A stretch of DNA of 64,000 nucleotides from Ephydatia muelleri. Its lineage: Eukaryota > Porifera > Demospongiae > Spongillida > Spongillidae. Position numbers and translations under genes: made by a program. The notes below the pieces were generated by a model. That model did not search any database. It was not told where the DNA came from and saw only the letters and a list, made by a program, of their open reading frames with translations. Positions 25,528 to 52,500 of this stretch are shown here, one piece after another (the stretch's first letter is position 1; each line of letters starts with the position of its first letter). The stretch is taken from NCBI GenBank assembly GCA_013339895.1, contig JABACO010000005.1, positions 12,940,590 to 13,004,589 on the forward strand. The letters are read 5' to 3'.

Positions 25528-40149
<14,622 letters not shown>

Positions 40150-40400
40150 TTCTTTGCCCTTCTGACGTCTCAAGTCACCGCAAATAAGTAACAGACTGAA
40201 GAAGCTAGCCGCGCCAACGGAACGCTCCGTTTAATGCGTCCTTTCCCCCGACTCAGAAGACGGTGTACGTGACGCAACAACGTTCAAGAATTCCTCCAGC
40301 ACACACACCTATCTACTGCCATCTTGGATATATTAATAAAATAATAATAATAATAATAGTGGATCTATTGACGACACTTCCGGTGCAGATTTCATTCAGA
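40150..40400. promoter_or_regulatory. Compact divergent promoter region, KIF13 and CYTH-like gene
   Basis: Only 251 bases separate the start codons of KIF13 (minus) and the CYTH-like gene (plus). The stretch holds GC-rich segments and an (ATA)n run near 40330 and no obvious TATA box. Shared control is inferred from spacing only. Confidence 0.45.
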
Positions 40401-41125
40401 ATGTGGGAATGGAGGGTGTTTTACCCGTTAATAAGCGGGCAAAAACAGCTGGATGTATGGAAACTTTTGAGGGTTGATAACCCTCCAAAGAATACTTCCA
40501 TCCGCACCGATATTTACATGGTAGCTACTACTACGGCAGGATTAAAGTTAAGGAGAAAGAAAGCTTTAGAAGTTAAATTGAGAGGGGAACGACATGAAAG
40601 CGGTGCCGAATCGTGGGAAAAGGTGAACACTTCTCCTCTCTGTATGGATCGTACGATGTATAGCGCTCCTCACCACAGGTGATGGCAGACAAGTTGGATG
40701 ATTCCAGCAGGCAAGACCCCGACTTGCTTCGGCAGGAACTTGCGAGGAAGCTCTCTGTTCTCCAGGGGAAGCTGGGGAAACGTGAACAGCCAAACAGCCC
40801 CCTGCTCGAGAGCCTGCAAGGGGCATTAGAGCAGGCTTCAAAGCCCCTGACTCTTGTGTCGATACACAAGGAGAGGGTGTCGCAAATGATTGGTTCAGTG
40901 GCTGTGGAACAGACAGACTTGGTTATTGACGGCCGCCCAAACGAGCAGTGGAGGTCGGTGTGTCTGGAGGGGAAGCTGGAGCACGTGTGTCGGCTCCTCA
41001 AGACAAGCGTGGGTCAATCATCCGACCTGCATTCGCACCTGACGAAGTCGGGGCCCCCAAGAGGGTATCCTGAGTTCGTAATCTACCTCAGCTGCGCGGC
41101 ACCGACAATACACGATGCGCAGTAA
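40401..41125 (+). CDS. CYTH-like domain protein, two exons, function unknown
   Basis: Exon 1 (40401-40622) and exon 2 (40679-41125) join in phase 0 across a 56-base GT-AG intron, giving about 222 residues. The N-terminus MWEWRVF, the motif TDIYMVATTTAGLKLRRKKA, LEVKLR, SGAESWEK, and later EQTDLV, EQWRSVCLEG and GYPEFVIYL follow the strand order of CYTH/triphosphate-tunnel-like proteins: an EWR start, a TD-Y strand, GxKxR, LExKxR and a terminal GYPxFV. The classical ExExK triphosphate motif is not clear, so enzyme activity cannot be assumed. The gene is divergent from KIF13. If exon 1 were ignored, an internal ATG at 40682 would give a 147-residue protein. The family call is a judgement from pattern and is moderately sure. 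Confidence 0.6.
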
Positions 41126-42353
41126 CAGTAATTACAGATGACGTAGCTATTGCGTTGTATGTTACGCTGCATTGGTGCTTAAGATTATGCATGTAAGTAA
41201 CACTGAATGATAAATGTGGTGCGTATTAATCAAACTCTCCTAGAATGACTGCATAATCATTGCCGGGGTCTCAGTTTTTATGAATTGTTATGGACCTGGT
41301 GATTTGGATTAGGGCCAGAGTTTTGATACCAGGGATATGGGAACTTTTGTATGCACACATACATTGATATGATACAGGAAGTACTGGTGGCAAGGCGGGC
41401 ACACAAGGCGCGTGGTCAGCTGCTGACACAAGGGAATACACTACCATATAAGTCATATAGCTACGTGTGAATACATTTACAGACCCATAGTACATGTAGT
41501 TAACTGGTTTTAATGACAACCGAATTCCTCAGCATGAAATTGAAATCAATCAATTCCCAACAAACTATAATCAACTACATGTACAATGTACCGATAGAAA
41601 TTAAATTTCAAAACCGTAATCTATCCCCGTTAACAGTCATGCAAGCACGGTATATATCTGGCAGAGACTTGCGGCTCATTTCGAACTACACAGTTGTGCT
41701 GCAGATCGTCATAGTATTGGGAGTTCGTTTTTAAGATGAAAATTCTTGCAAAGAAGACCTGTTTACCAAACGTGACGCAGAGCTCTGCGGGTAGATAACA
41801 TCACCCCGCCACATGTCACGTCTGGGCAGCGTTTAATGGTTCCTCAAGTAATAATTATTATAGTTGGTTATATCATAAAGTCTAAATCTCCCCCACTTTG
41901 TAATCCCATGATTAACGAAAAGGTTCAAGTTGTCATAAAAACAAGTCCGCGTGCAGTCAGTACGGTAGCTGTGAAGAGTAATATGGGCCTTGCATCACAA
42001 TGATGTAATCCACGGCGCTCGGTCTGAGCACAAGTATATTCGTATAAGTAGCAAGCTGTACACAAGGCAGAAGTAGGGCCCAAAATTTCGGGAGAATATA
42101 TAATATTTCCACATGCATGTTCATTTTTTTTGCTTGCCTGTGCAGGAATATTAGCCCCCTCGTCCCCCTCGTGATTGAATAGTCCATGGTTCATTATAGA
42201 TGTCACAAAGCAAGTGGGAGGAGGCTTTGCTGAGCTTCCAACGAGGACCCTACCCGAGGACAATTAAAAATCGTTAAAAAAAAATGTAAGCACACGCTTT
42301 AATGGCAATGGATTTATTTTGTACATCAGGTATGCGTGGAGCAATGTTTGGCT
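41126..42353. other. Intergenic region between convergent genes, no gene seen
   Basis: This lies between the stop of the CYTH-like gene and the stop of protease copy 3. A minus-strand AATAAA (plus-strand TTTATT at 42313-42318) about 36 bases beyond the protease stop is a good polyadenylation signal for that gene. No other recognisable feature is seen. Confidence 0.6.
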
Positions 42354-45300
42354 CTAACAATCTGTCTTCTGCCACTGCATGTAGTGGGCGGTGGCTCCTG
42401 GGATGCCCCAGTAGATGTAGCCCAGGGAGAAAATTGGACTCCAGTTCGGTTTCTGTGTGTTAATCTGGTTTCCGTTCATTCCCCATTGGAGCCACTGACC
42501 CTGGTTTACGAGGGTACGCTCCAACAGTACAACAGAGAAAAGGGCTTTGTCATTACTCACATAATAGGTGTCAAGGTGGATGGGGACTAGGTTAGATGTC
42601 ATATTCATTGTCAAAAAGACACTGTAGGAGACATTGAAGATGCTTTGCCAGACCAAAGGCTTGGTGCTTGTACTACTGCTGTCTCGCCTGTATATAGAAC
42701 ATGCCTCCAATGTCTGGCCTATCTTTTCCACAGACTGTGCCACCAGCTGGTATCCTTTGCTCTGCATGTCCTTCAGCCTTCTCTGGAAGGTGGTCATGTT
42801 GTCTCTAAGGTACACCTTGGTTTCAACTGTTGGTGCATTCTTACCAAACACACCAGAATAGTACGGAATACTGCCAAAGTTCCTGACTCTGTCACTGATG
42901 CTCCACAGTGAGTACCCAGACCTACTCAGGTTCTTGATCATTGTCAGAAGCTGGTCCTCTGTGATCTGGATGTACACAGCTGTATCCACCAGACTGCTAT
43001 TGGTGAACACTACATCAAAGTTAGCTCTTAGAGATGGACCAGAGTGGTACGATGCAATGGAGACCACTTTGTATCCTTTCCGTAACATGTCCGCTACGAC
43101 AGTTTCTATGACCTTTCCATCCACTTCAGTTTGCAGTTGTACATCAGCATAGCATGGTGTGGGCTGTGGTGACCTAGAGGAAGGTAGCTGTGACTGGGCA
43201 GGTCTTAATAGACTAGCTGGAACCACAGGCTGGGTCGCAACAATGTCACCATGTGATGCTCCACTTGGCCGACTTAAAGACAGTGATGTAGGCTGCACTG
43301 TGTTTGATGCTGCAAAACTTTTCGCAAGCTGTGACACACTGAAAAAAATTCTTGAACTGACAGGGATTTGTGCTGCAGGTTTAAAAGAGACATTGTTTTT
43401 TATGCTCATTTTTTAGGAGTGGAATCAACCCCTCCCCCTGGCTCCTCCCCTGAATCACTAGCATACCTTGAGGAACAGTTCCGAGCTTTGGTTGGAGCTG
43501 TGTTTGATATTTTATAGCTGTGATCTGAAAGGAGGGTGTGGTCTGTAGGGATGGTGTGGGTGTGGTCTGAAGGGAGGGTGTGGTCTGAGGAACTGGTGTG
43601 GGTGTGGTCTGAATGGATGCTGTGGGTGTGGTTATAGAGTTGCTTGTGGTTTGCGAAGTGGTTCTCTGTAACACAGAAGAAATTGGGCCTGAAGCCACAG
43701 AGGTTTGGGGGCTGTGGGTACCAGCAATGGTCTGGGGACCTGATCCTATACTGGTGCTTTGTACCATTGAAGTGGTCTGGGGACTAGAGAAAAGTCTTGA
43801 ACTTGCACTGAAACTAGGGGCTATGGACTGGGAACTAGACACTAGGCCAGATGTCTTCACACTCCCTGAGAGGGTCTGGGGACTTGCACTGATACTAGGA
43901 GCTATGGTCTGGGAACTAGACACTAGGCCAGAGGAAGCAGTCTTCACACTCCCTGAGAGGGTCTGGGGACTTGCACTGACACTAGGAGCTATGGACTGGG
44001 AACTAGACACTAGGCCAGTCTTCGCACTCCCTGAGAGGGTCTGGGGACTTGCTACAGACCAAGGTGTCAAGACAATCCCAAGACCTACAGTGCTCTGACG
44101 AGGTGTGAGAATGGCCTGGGCCCCTGTGCTAAAAGATCCTGATACAGTCTGAGAACCTGGCCCAGTTGTGGTCTGGGAACCAGTACTGAGGGGTTTGGCA
44201 ATAGCCTGGAAGCCAGAAGACAAGATGAAGGTCTGGGAACCGATTGTTGTGGGCCCAATACTGGGAGAGGACTGGGGACCTGTGCTGATGGATCGTGCAG
44301 TGGTCAGGGGCCCAGTACTGAAGAACGGTGTCATGGTCTGGGGACCTGTGCTGATGGATCGTGCAGTGGTCAGGGGCCCAGTACTGAAGAACGGTGTCAT
44401 GGTCTGGGGACCTGTGCTGATGGATCTTGCAGTGGTCACAGGCCCAGTATTGAAGAACGGTGTCCTGGTCTGGGGACCCATGCTGATGGATGTTGCAGTG
44501 GTCTGGGGCCCAGTACTGAAGAATGGAGTCCTGGTCTGGGGACCCATGCTGATGGATGTTGCAGTGGTCTGGGGCCCAGTACTGAAGAATGGAGTCCTGG
44601 TCTGGGGACCCATGCTGATGGATGTTGCAGTGGTCTGGGGCCCAGTACTGAAGAATGGAGTCCTGGTCTGGGGACCCATGCTGATGGATCTTGCAGTGGT
44701 CTGGGGCCCAGTACTGAAGAATGGAGTCCTGGTCTGGGGACCCATGCTGATGGATGTTGCAGTGGTCACGGGCCCACTTCGGGCAGAGGTTAAAGCAGAC
44801 TGGGGTCCAATGATGGAGGGAGGTCGAGCACACAGAGGAGCTGAAGTACCTAACACAGCAAGGAGCAAACACATCTCACCAGTGGGCCATACCTAAACAC
44901 AACATAACAACTCACCAGTGTTTGCATTTGTCGTGGAGAAGATGTATTCTGAGGCGGCCTTAGGCTGCCATTGCAAGTAGTGTTGATGGCCTAAGTTGTA
45001 GGTGTAACCCACGGCAATAATGGGATCCCAGTAAGGTTTCTGGTCCCTCAGGTTCACTGCTGTGTAGCTGTTATTCATGCCCCATCGAAACCACTGCATA
45101 CTTGCAGGAGTCTTTTCCACGAGAACAGCAGAGAAGAAAGACTCGGAAGTGTCACCAATGCAGTACGTGTCAACGTGAGCTGGCAGGTATCTTTGTGCAT
45201 TGTTCAGGAGGATGTCAGTGAATTCGTAAAAGGAGGTGTTGAACGAACTTATCCATCCAAGGGGCTTCTGGTCGATGCTGATATTGTACGCCACCCTACG

Positions 45301-47661
45301 GTCCCGCGTGTACACGGAACAGGCTACCATGGCCTGTCCCACCATCTCCAGGGACTGTGCCACCAGCTGGTAGCCACTACTCTGCATGTCTCTCAACCTC
45401 TTCAGGAAGCTACTCGCGCTGTCCCCTAGGTACACCTTGGTTTCTGTGATGGGAATGCTCATTTTGAACACCCCGCTGTAGTAAAGCATGCCATCTGATG
45501 CAACCCTCCCACTGATGCTACGAACAGCGTACCCCCGATTAGCCAGTTCACTGATCTGAGCAAGGAGCTGGATCTCATTGAGCTGGATGAAGGGTACAGT
45601 GTCCACCAGACTGCTGTTTGAAAATATCACGTCAAAGATGGTTTCTAGGCCATACCCCAAGCGGTACGAGGACAGGGAGACTACTTTATAGCCTCTCCTA
45701 GCCATCTCTGTCACCACAAAGGAAATGTCTTTGCTGTCCAATTCAATGCAAGTGTGCGAGTTAATAGGAGTGAGCACGCCTTGAGGAGGTGTAGCAGGTA
45801 AGTTGCCCAAATCAGGAACTGCAAATATGAGGAAGGAGGCAACAAAAGGGTATGGTTGGGAGGCAACAAAAGGGTGTGGTTGGTAGCTTGGAATTTAAAA
45901 TAATTACCGGTGATTGTTGTTCCAGCATAGAACTTGATAAAAGAGGCCTTGAATCCTTTTCTGTTCCCGCTGTTTGTTGAGTTGATTTGCAGTGACACCC
46001 AAAGAGAAGCTCCGGTGCTTGGTGCAAAATACAAAAGGCTGGTGTAACCCAAGTCTCCTGTGTGCGAAGGAGGCATCAATTAGGGCTCAAATAGAAGTAC
46101 AGGTCATATAAGTTACCAGTCAGTGTGGCAAGGAGATTGCTACCACTGCATGAAGGCTGGCTGCAGACCTTCAGAGTGTCAGATGGGGCTTCCAGGCTCA
46201 CAAAGGTCACGTTGAGTTGGACTTGCACTTTTGCTAACCCTGTGATGGTCCATAAACAGGAGATCTTTCCAGGATAAGGGTCAGGGGAGTTGGGAGAAGA
46301 GATGTAGCCTTTGCCTAGAGCATTGAAGACACCACCACAGGACCCTGGGGAGGAAAAAAGTAAAACACTAACAAATGCACAAATTCATTATGCAAACCTG
46401 GTATGTTTAGTAATTTGTTGGGCGTACTGTCCTTATACCGTGCGGGGATGTCCGAGAAATCGATAGCACCTACGGTCGCTGTTGCGACTAACTTTGCCTT
46501 CAGAGCAGCGGGAGTTAGAGATGGCTCTCGTTGGAGAAGCATCGCTGCTACTCCGGACACGATGGGCGTAGCCATGCTAGTGCCGCTGAGATACTTGGAA
46601 CAATTATTGCACGTATAGTCAGCCCCGAGAATGTTCTGTCCCGGAGATAGTATGGTCACGCACGAGCCGAACGAGGTGCTCACGTACAGACCATCGCCGT
46701 TCCTCGTGCCCCCCACCGTGATGGCGTACGGAGAGCTGGCGGGACTTTGGGAACATGCGTCCAGGCCTCCGTTAGAGGCGGCCACTATCACTGGAATACC
46801 TAAAGAGTACAGATTTCTCACAGCATCGTTCATGGCTTGAAAGTAGTCTCCCGCCAGCGACATGGATACGATCGCTTTTCTTCCTCTCTGAGGTGCGGTG
46901 CGAGCTATGTAGTCAAGCGCATCCAGGACAACGCTCCACGGAGCAAAATTGGTGCAGTCGAGCGCGCGAAGGCTCAACAAGTTGACTCCTTTTGCAGAGC
47001 CGTACGTTTTCCCTCCGCACAAGCTGGCGACGTGGGTACCATGCCCAAAGCAGTCCAGCCCTTGTCTACTATCGCTGCCGACCAGATCCATGTAAGCATC
47101 CACGGCATCGTATCCCAGCGTATATTGCTCTGTTCCTGAACTCTTCGTGATAGTAGTTTATTCCGGTGTCTACTATGTACACGTCCACTCCTGCGCCCGA
47201 CGCTACGGGTTGGTAGAAATAGTCGAGAGTTCGGGGCCTCTGGTCGATTCGATCCAGATGCCAAGGGAGCTGCCCGCTCTGTGTACCGTAAGCCATGTGT
47301 TCTTCTTCGATGTAGTCCACTTCGGGCCAGCGACGCAGCTGTTTGGCAAATTATAATCATAATTCCTTGTTGCTGGAGTTAATTAAGACAAGATTACTAA
47401 CCACTTCAAGACTATACGGAGAGAGTTTCAAGGTGAACGCTTTGCCACTGTCCCCACATATCTGTGGACTTTAGTGCCGTCAGAATGTTTCGACGCCTTT
47501 GATAGAAGATGGTGTAGCGTCTCCGTCGTTGTGTTCCTTCTTAGTACGACCACGTAGTTCCCCGTCGTGACTGCAGTCGGAGCTGCCCGGAGGACGGGTC
47601 GACGACTTTCCCCCTCACACGTCGCTGCTGCCAACAAGCAAACGATCCATGCGGCCAGCAT
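42354..47661 (-). CDS. Secreted subtilisin-like protease, copy 3: S8-CUB-repeat-linker-repeat
   Basis: Exons in order on minus: signal peptide and I9 propeptide (47661-47402); S8 domain (about 47341-46400) with VDVYIVDTGINYYH (Asp), GHGTHVASLCGG (His), AASN (oxyanion Asn) and SGTSMATPIVSGVAAML (Ser); CUB in two exons (about 46345-45910); a first 'GY...S...G' repeat block (45810-44917); a Pro/Thr/Ser linker (44850-43430); and a second repeat block (43409-42354, ending MQWQKTDC). The S8 part is proteinase K-like and the product should be extracellular. Compared with copy 1 there is one missing base near 47443 (propeptide) and one extra near 47115 (between catalytic Asp and His), so the printed reading frame is broken twice. 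All catalytic residues are intact around these breaks. It may be a young pseudogene or an assembly error. Confidence 0.8.
43430..44850 (-). repeat. Coding Pro/Thr/Ser-rich linker with 66-bp repeats, protease copy 3
   Basis: The linker exon has about seven 66-bp units (44280-44780), each coding 22 residues of the type GPQTTATSISMGPQTRTPFF. Variants follow (SPQTLSGSVKT, about 40 residues, three times near 43840-44040). The unit length keeps frame, and Thr/Ser/Pro density suggests a mucin-like O-glycosylated stalk. The opposite strand is also open here, but that is a result of the repeat. Confidence 0.9.
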
Positions 47662-47931
47662 TGTTGCAACTTTTGCGTACGCGCGTACAGCTATAACGTG
47701 ACGTCATGATCAAACCACGATAACAGCGGTCACCAAGGATATTTAATCACCGTAATGTGGGAACAGATGTTAGGGATAAATATCGGGTGGGGTGCGATTT
47801 GTCGTTGAAGCTTGAAGGTTTCAAACTTCGCGAGTTTGGATAAGGACGTATATTACGGTACATATACTGATACGATGATCACTCAAGTCCAACTTCTCTT
47901 TGCATGACCATTCCGTTAAAGCGCCACCGAA

Positions 47932-48147
47932 TAGAGGAGTTGCATGTGACGTCGCGCGCATCTTACATCACTAAGTATGTTACTATAAATATGCGCTGCG
48001 TGGGTACGAGATAAACAATAACCGGACGGGAACGATAGAAGGCGGCGGCATACGCTCACGTGGTACATATTTATTACATAAATAGCAGCATACATATGAT
48101 GTAACTAAACAATGCAAGGCGCGCGTGACGTCAATGCAACTCCTCTA
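47932..48147 (+). mobile_element. Miniature inverted-repeat element (MITE), copy A, TA target
   Basis: About 216 bp are bounded by TA and by terminal inverted repeats GAGGAGTTGCATGTGACGTC / GACGTCAATGCAACTCCTC, with no coding capacity. The TA duplication points to a Tc1/mariner-type transposase acting in trans. Confidence 0.88.
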
Positions 48148-48421
48148 TATCAAGCTTGTGTCTAAGGGGATCAAGGGTAAAGTGGAGGAGTGGACTAGGC
48201 TTTGCTAATGGGGCTTCACTTCCTACAATCCTTCAATAGGCTCTAGCATTTTTTGTCTTTCTTTCAATGTTATTGTTGCTTTGTAAAGATAGCTATGGTT
48301 CAAACTACGCGTTAAAATCTGTAAAACTTAAAGCGGCAGGAGTACTGCGCGGATAGGAGTTAAAATGAAGGGCGTTATACTTTAGGGTTTTACTTTTAGC
48401 TAAGCCGAATCTGTCGTCAAA

Positions 48422-48648
48422 TAGAGGAGTTGCATTGACGTCACGCGCGCCTTGCATTGTTTAGTTACATCATATGTATGCTGCTATTTATGTATACGGC
48501 ACGCTATAAATATGTACCACGTGAGCGAATGCTGCCGCCTTCTATTGTTCCCGTCCGGTTATTGTTTATCTCGTACCCACGCAGCGCATATTTATAGTAA
48601 CATACTTAGTGATGTAAGACGCGCGCGACGTCACATGCAACTCCTCTA
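48422..48648 (-). mobile_element. Miniature inverted-repeat element (MITE), copy B, inverted relative to A
   Basis: This is the reverse complement of copy A along its length, apart from an extra segment of about 12 bp near 48497-48510 and scattered changes. It has the same terminal repeats and TA flanks. It lies 274 bases from copy A, so the pair could form a large hairpin. Confidence 0.88.
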
Positions 48649-49592
48649 TTACACGTTTCCAAAATGGTTCTTTGGCTTCGCTGGTGTAAGTGTTTAATTG
48701 ATTAATTGTTCTTATCGCAAAGTCATTGCTGCATGTGATTACATGAATGCCTGCCTACCTCCATCTGCTTTCGTAAACTGGTAACCATCAGCAATTCAGT
48801 ATGCTCACTTCATGTTGCAATATGCTAGAAGTGCAAAGTAAATAAAAACGGGCAGGCGGACCGCAAAATAATGCCTATAGCTATATACATACTTAAACAC
48901 GAATGGCCTCCTGCGCATGCGCATGCCTATGCGCGTCCGCCCGTACGGAACGCGCATCACGCACAGTCGTATACACCTGCGTCCGGCAGTAGAAAACAAT
49001 TTTCCATTACCTGTTACCGGGGTGGTGTTACAGTCTGGGCTGGGTTTCTGGCACGGAAACAGTACTTGTCATCACCACACATCCCCAAACGCTAGAACCA
49101 CCGTACCGGCTCGGGACTTGCCACAGTGAGGAAGGTTATGGAGATAATAAAGAATTCTCTAGTAGCTTCAAATATGCCTTATTTGCGAGACTACGCTAAT
49201 ACCAAAGCATATGTAGAATTAGAGCCCCTCAGGCCTGTACGTAAGCATCATACAAGTCAGTGAGAATTATTTTGCCGCACAGAAACACATCATCTCAAGT
49301 CTGGGACGGGCTACTCGTGCGCGCGCCGGTATGTACATAGATCCACATGTCACAACAGCGGATGGATTTTATTAACCAATCGTGTGGAGGTGCTGCAACA
49401 GTACAAATACCACACAACCATGAGCCCCGTTAATTGCTGGAACTATATACGCTGAAAGGGAGACGCGATAATGCTTGCGCAGAAGGGTCTGGGCCTCCTT
49501 CTGCAATCAAAATCGTTATCACTGTCATCAACACTGTTTTACAGTTCTTACACACAACTGCACAATAACCTGTTTGTGGTAAGAGGTTAGTT

Positions 49593-52500
49593 TCATCGCT
49601 TTCTCTGCCACTGTAGGTAATGAGAAGTGTTCGCAATATTCATGTATCCAATGGAAAAGATGAGCTCCCAATTTGCGCTCCGAGTATCAATCACACTCGC
49701 AATGTTATTGGAGCTTAATCCCCATTGGAACCACTGAGCCTGATTTGCTGGGGTAAGTTCTGATAGTACTGCTGAGAAATATGCTTTGCCATCATAATTG
49801 AGGTAGTAAGTGTCAAGGTGGATGGGAACTAGGTTAGATGTCATATTCATTGTCAAAAAGACACTGTAGGAGACATTGAAGATGCTTTGCCAGACCAAAG
49901 GCTTGGTGCTTGTACTACTGCTGTCTCGCCTGTATATAGAACATGCCTCCAATGTCTGGCCTATCTTTTCCACAGACTGTGCCACCAGCTGGTATCCTTT
50001 GCTCTGCATGTCCTTCAGCCTTCTCTGGAAGGTGGTCATGTTGTCTCTAAGGTACACCTTGGTTTCAACTGTTGGTGCATTCTTACCAAACACACCAGAA
50101 TAGTACGGAATACTGCCAAAGTTCCTGACTCTGTCACTGATGCTCCACAGTGAGTACCCAGAGCTACTCAGGCTGTTGATCATTGTCAGAAGCTGGTCCT
50201 CTGTGATCTGGATGTACACAGCTGTATCCACCAGACTGCTATTGGTGAACACTACATCAAAGTTAGCTCTTAGAGTTGGACCAGAGTGGTACGATGCAAT
50301 GGAGACCACTTTGTATCCTTTCCGTAACATGTCCGCTACGACACTTTGTATGACCTTTCCATCCACTTCAGTTTGCAGTTGTACATCAGCACAGCATTGG
50401 GCAAGCTGAGAAATCCCTGCAGACATAGCTGAGTGAAGAATCGCCACTTTTTAATCATATTGCATTGCATAAAAGTACATTGAGACATGGAATAGTATTT
50501 CCTATGAGGCTCGTCTCTGGAACAATGATGGAATGGTCTCCTAGGAGACACTGATGATCTCCTAGGAGACACTGGTGATCTCCTAGGAGACACTGGTGGT
50601 CTCCTAGGAGACATGGCATTTTATAAAACACATGCATTAGGATAGCATTGCTAGAGCAAAGGGGTCTTTTCAAAAAAATATTTTCAAGGCATCTGCTGCC
50701 ATTTCAACCTATGTCTGACCAACCCAAAGTGAGCATACATGCAGTTACTATCATTAGAAATTCAACATATAGTACCATACAGCACCTTATGCATTTCCCC
50801 CTAAATGCAAGTTTATGCATACACACACACAGCCACACGTAAAACACATAAAACATAGATATACATGCACACTTGCACGTCTGCATATAATAGAACCTGC
50901 TCTAAATATAGAAACGCACTTGGAGTTGCGCCCTTCGAAGAAGAGCCAGTATTTGATGGAAGTAAAGTCCGTTGAGGGGCTTTCAGTAAGGTTTGTTTGG
51001 TGGTCTGGGAAGGATAGATGGTGTTCAGTGTAGGTTGGGTGGTCTGGGAAGGAGACATGGTGTTCAGTGTAGGTTGGGTGGTCTGGGGAAGGAAGACAGG
51101 GTTAGGGGAAGTTGTGGCCCGGAGCAAAGAAACAGTTGTCGTCGCTCTAGGTGAAGCCTTTTGAGTAGTCCGGGGAAGAGAGCTAGGGCTATTTGCAACT
51201 GTCCGGGGAAGAGAGGAGGCAGTAGTTTGAGCAGTGGCCTGGGGACGAGGAGAAGGGCATGATATTGCAGTTTGAGCAGTGGCCTGGGGACGAGGAGAAG
51301 GGCAGGATATTGCAGTTTGAGCAGTGGCCTGGGGACGAGGAGAAGGGCATGATATTGCAGTTTGAGCAGTGGCCTGGGGACGAGGAGAAGGGCAGGATAT
51401 TGCAGTTTGAGCAGTGGCCTGGGGACGAGGAGAAGGGCAGGATATTGCAGTTTGAGGTGCCCCAGTTATCAAGCTTAGAGCTGAGATTGTCATGGAAACA
51501 ACAAAAGGAAGTGATGAGAACATACAAATGTGTTTTTATATGATCTTCTTACCGGATGGTACTCTATTTGTGGCATATTCAGGCTGGCTCTTTCGTTGCC
51601 ATTGAACATAATGAACTTCACTGCCTAAGTTGCTGTTGTAGCCTAGGGACATGACAGGCTCCCAGTACAGATTCGCTCCCTCCAGCTCTGCCAAAGTCCT
51701 GCTGTAGTTCAGGTCCCATAAGAACCACTGTGACTGTGTATACTCCAGCAGGACTGCAGAGAAAAGAGGACTGCTGTTGACAGCCATGTAGCACACATCA
51801 ATGTGGATGGGAATGTATTGAGATGCAGCTCTCAGTAGATTCCCTGTGAACTGGTAGAATGAGGCATTGTGAAAGCTGATCCAATTGGGAGGCTTTGTGT
51901 CAATGCTGATGTTGTAAGACAGTCTAATGTCTCGTGTATAAACAGAGCAGGCTTCAGCTTCTTTGCCAACTTTCTCCAGTGACTGTGCTACAAGCTGATA
52001 ACCACTGCTCTTCAGATCTGTCAGCCTTTTAAGATGAATCGTTTCACTGTCCCCCAAGAACACCTTGGTTTCGACGATGGGAGGATTTGCTTTGAACACC
52101 CCGCTGTAGTAAAGCATGCCATCTGATGCAACCCTCCCACTGATGCTACGAACAGCGTACCCCCGATTAGCCAGTTCACTGATCTGAGCAAGGAGCTGGA
52201 TCTCATTGAGCTGAATGAAGGGTACATGTGTCCACCAGACTGCTGTTTGAAAATATCACGTCAAAGATGGTTTCTAGGCCATACCCCAAGCGGTACGAGG
52301 ACAGGGAGACTACTTTATAGCCTCTCCTAGCCATCTCTGTCACCACAAAGGAAATGTCTTTGCTGTCCAATTCAATGATCACTTTGGTACCAACTGGTGC
52401 AGCAATACCCACTGGGGGTGTGGTCGGGAGATCATTGCTGCTTGGAACTACATGTGAGGGATGAAGGTGGAACACCAGGAGTTGGGTGTCCAAAGGAGTA

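Larger units (their letters stand above)
47662..49592. other. Intergenic region between protease copies 3 and 2
   Basis: Apart from the two inverted miniature elements listed separately, I see no gene. A minus-strand AATAAA (plus-strand TTTATT at about 49368) may serve copy 2. GC-rich GCGCATGCGCATGCC is at about 48914. Confidence 0.5.

Noticed and set aside
41925-42263. Minus-strand 112-codon open frame downstream of protease copy 3
   Set aside because: No similarity, and it lies beyond a good polyadenylation signal; probably chance.
44168-44896. Long plus-strand open frame opposite the linker of protease copy 3
   Set aside because: It mirrors the 66-bp coding repeat, whose length is a multiple of three, so all frames stay open. 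It has no start context or similarity, and the minus strand is the real one.
49876-50153. Short plus-strand frames repeated identically at 42634, 49876 and 55366
   Set aside because: They are antisense shadows of the conserved repeat block of the three proteases; identity follows from the coding strand.
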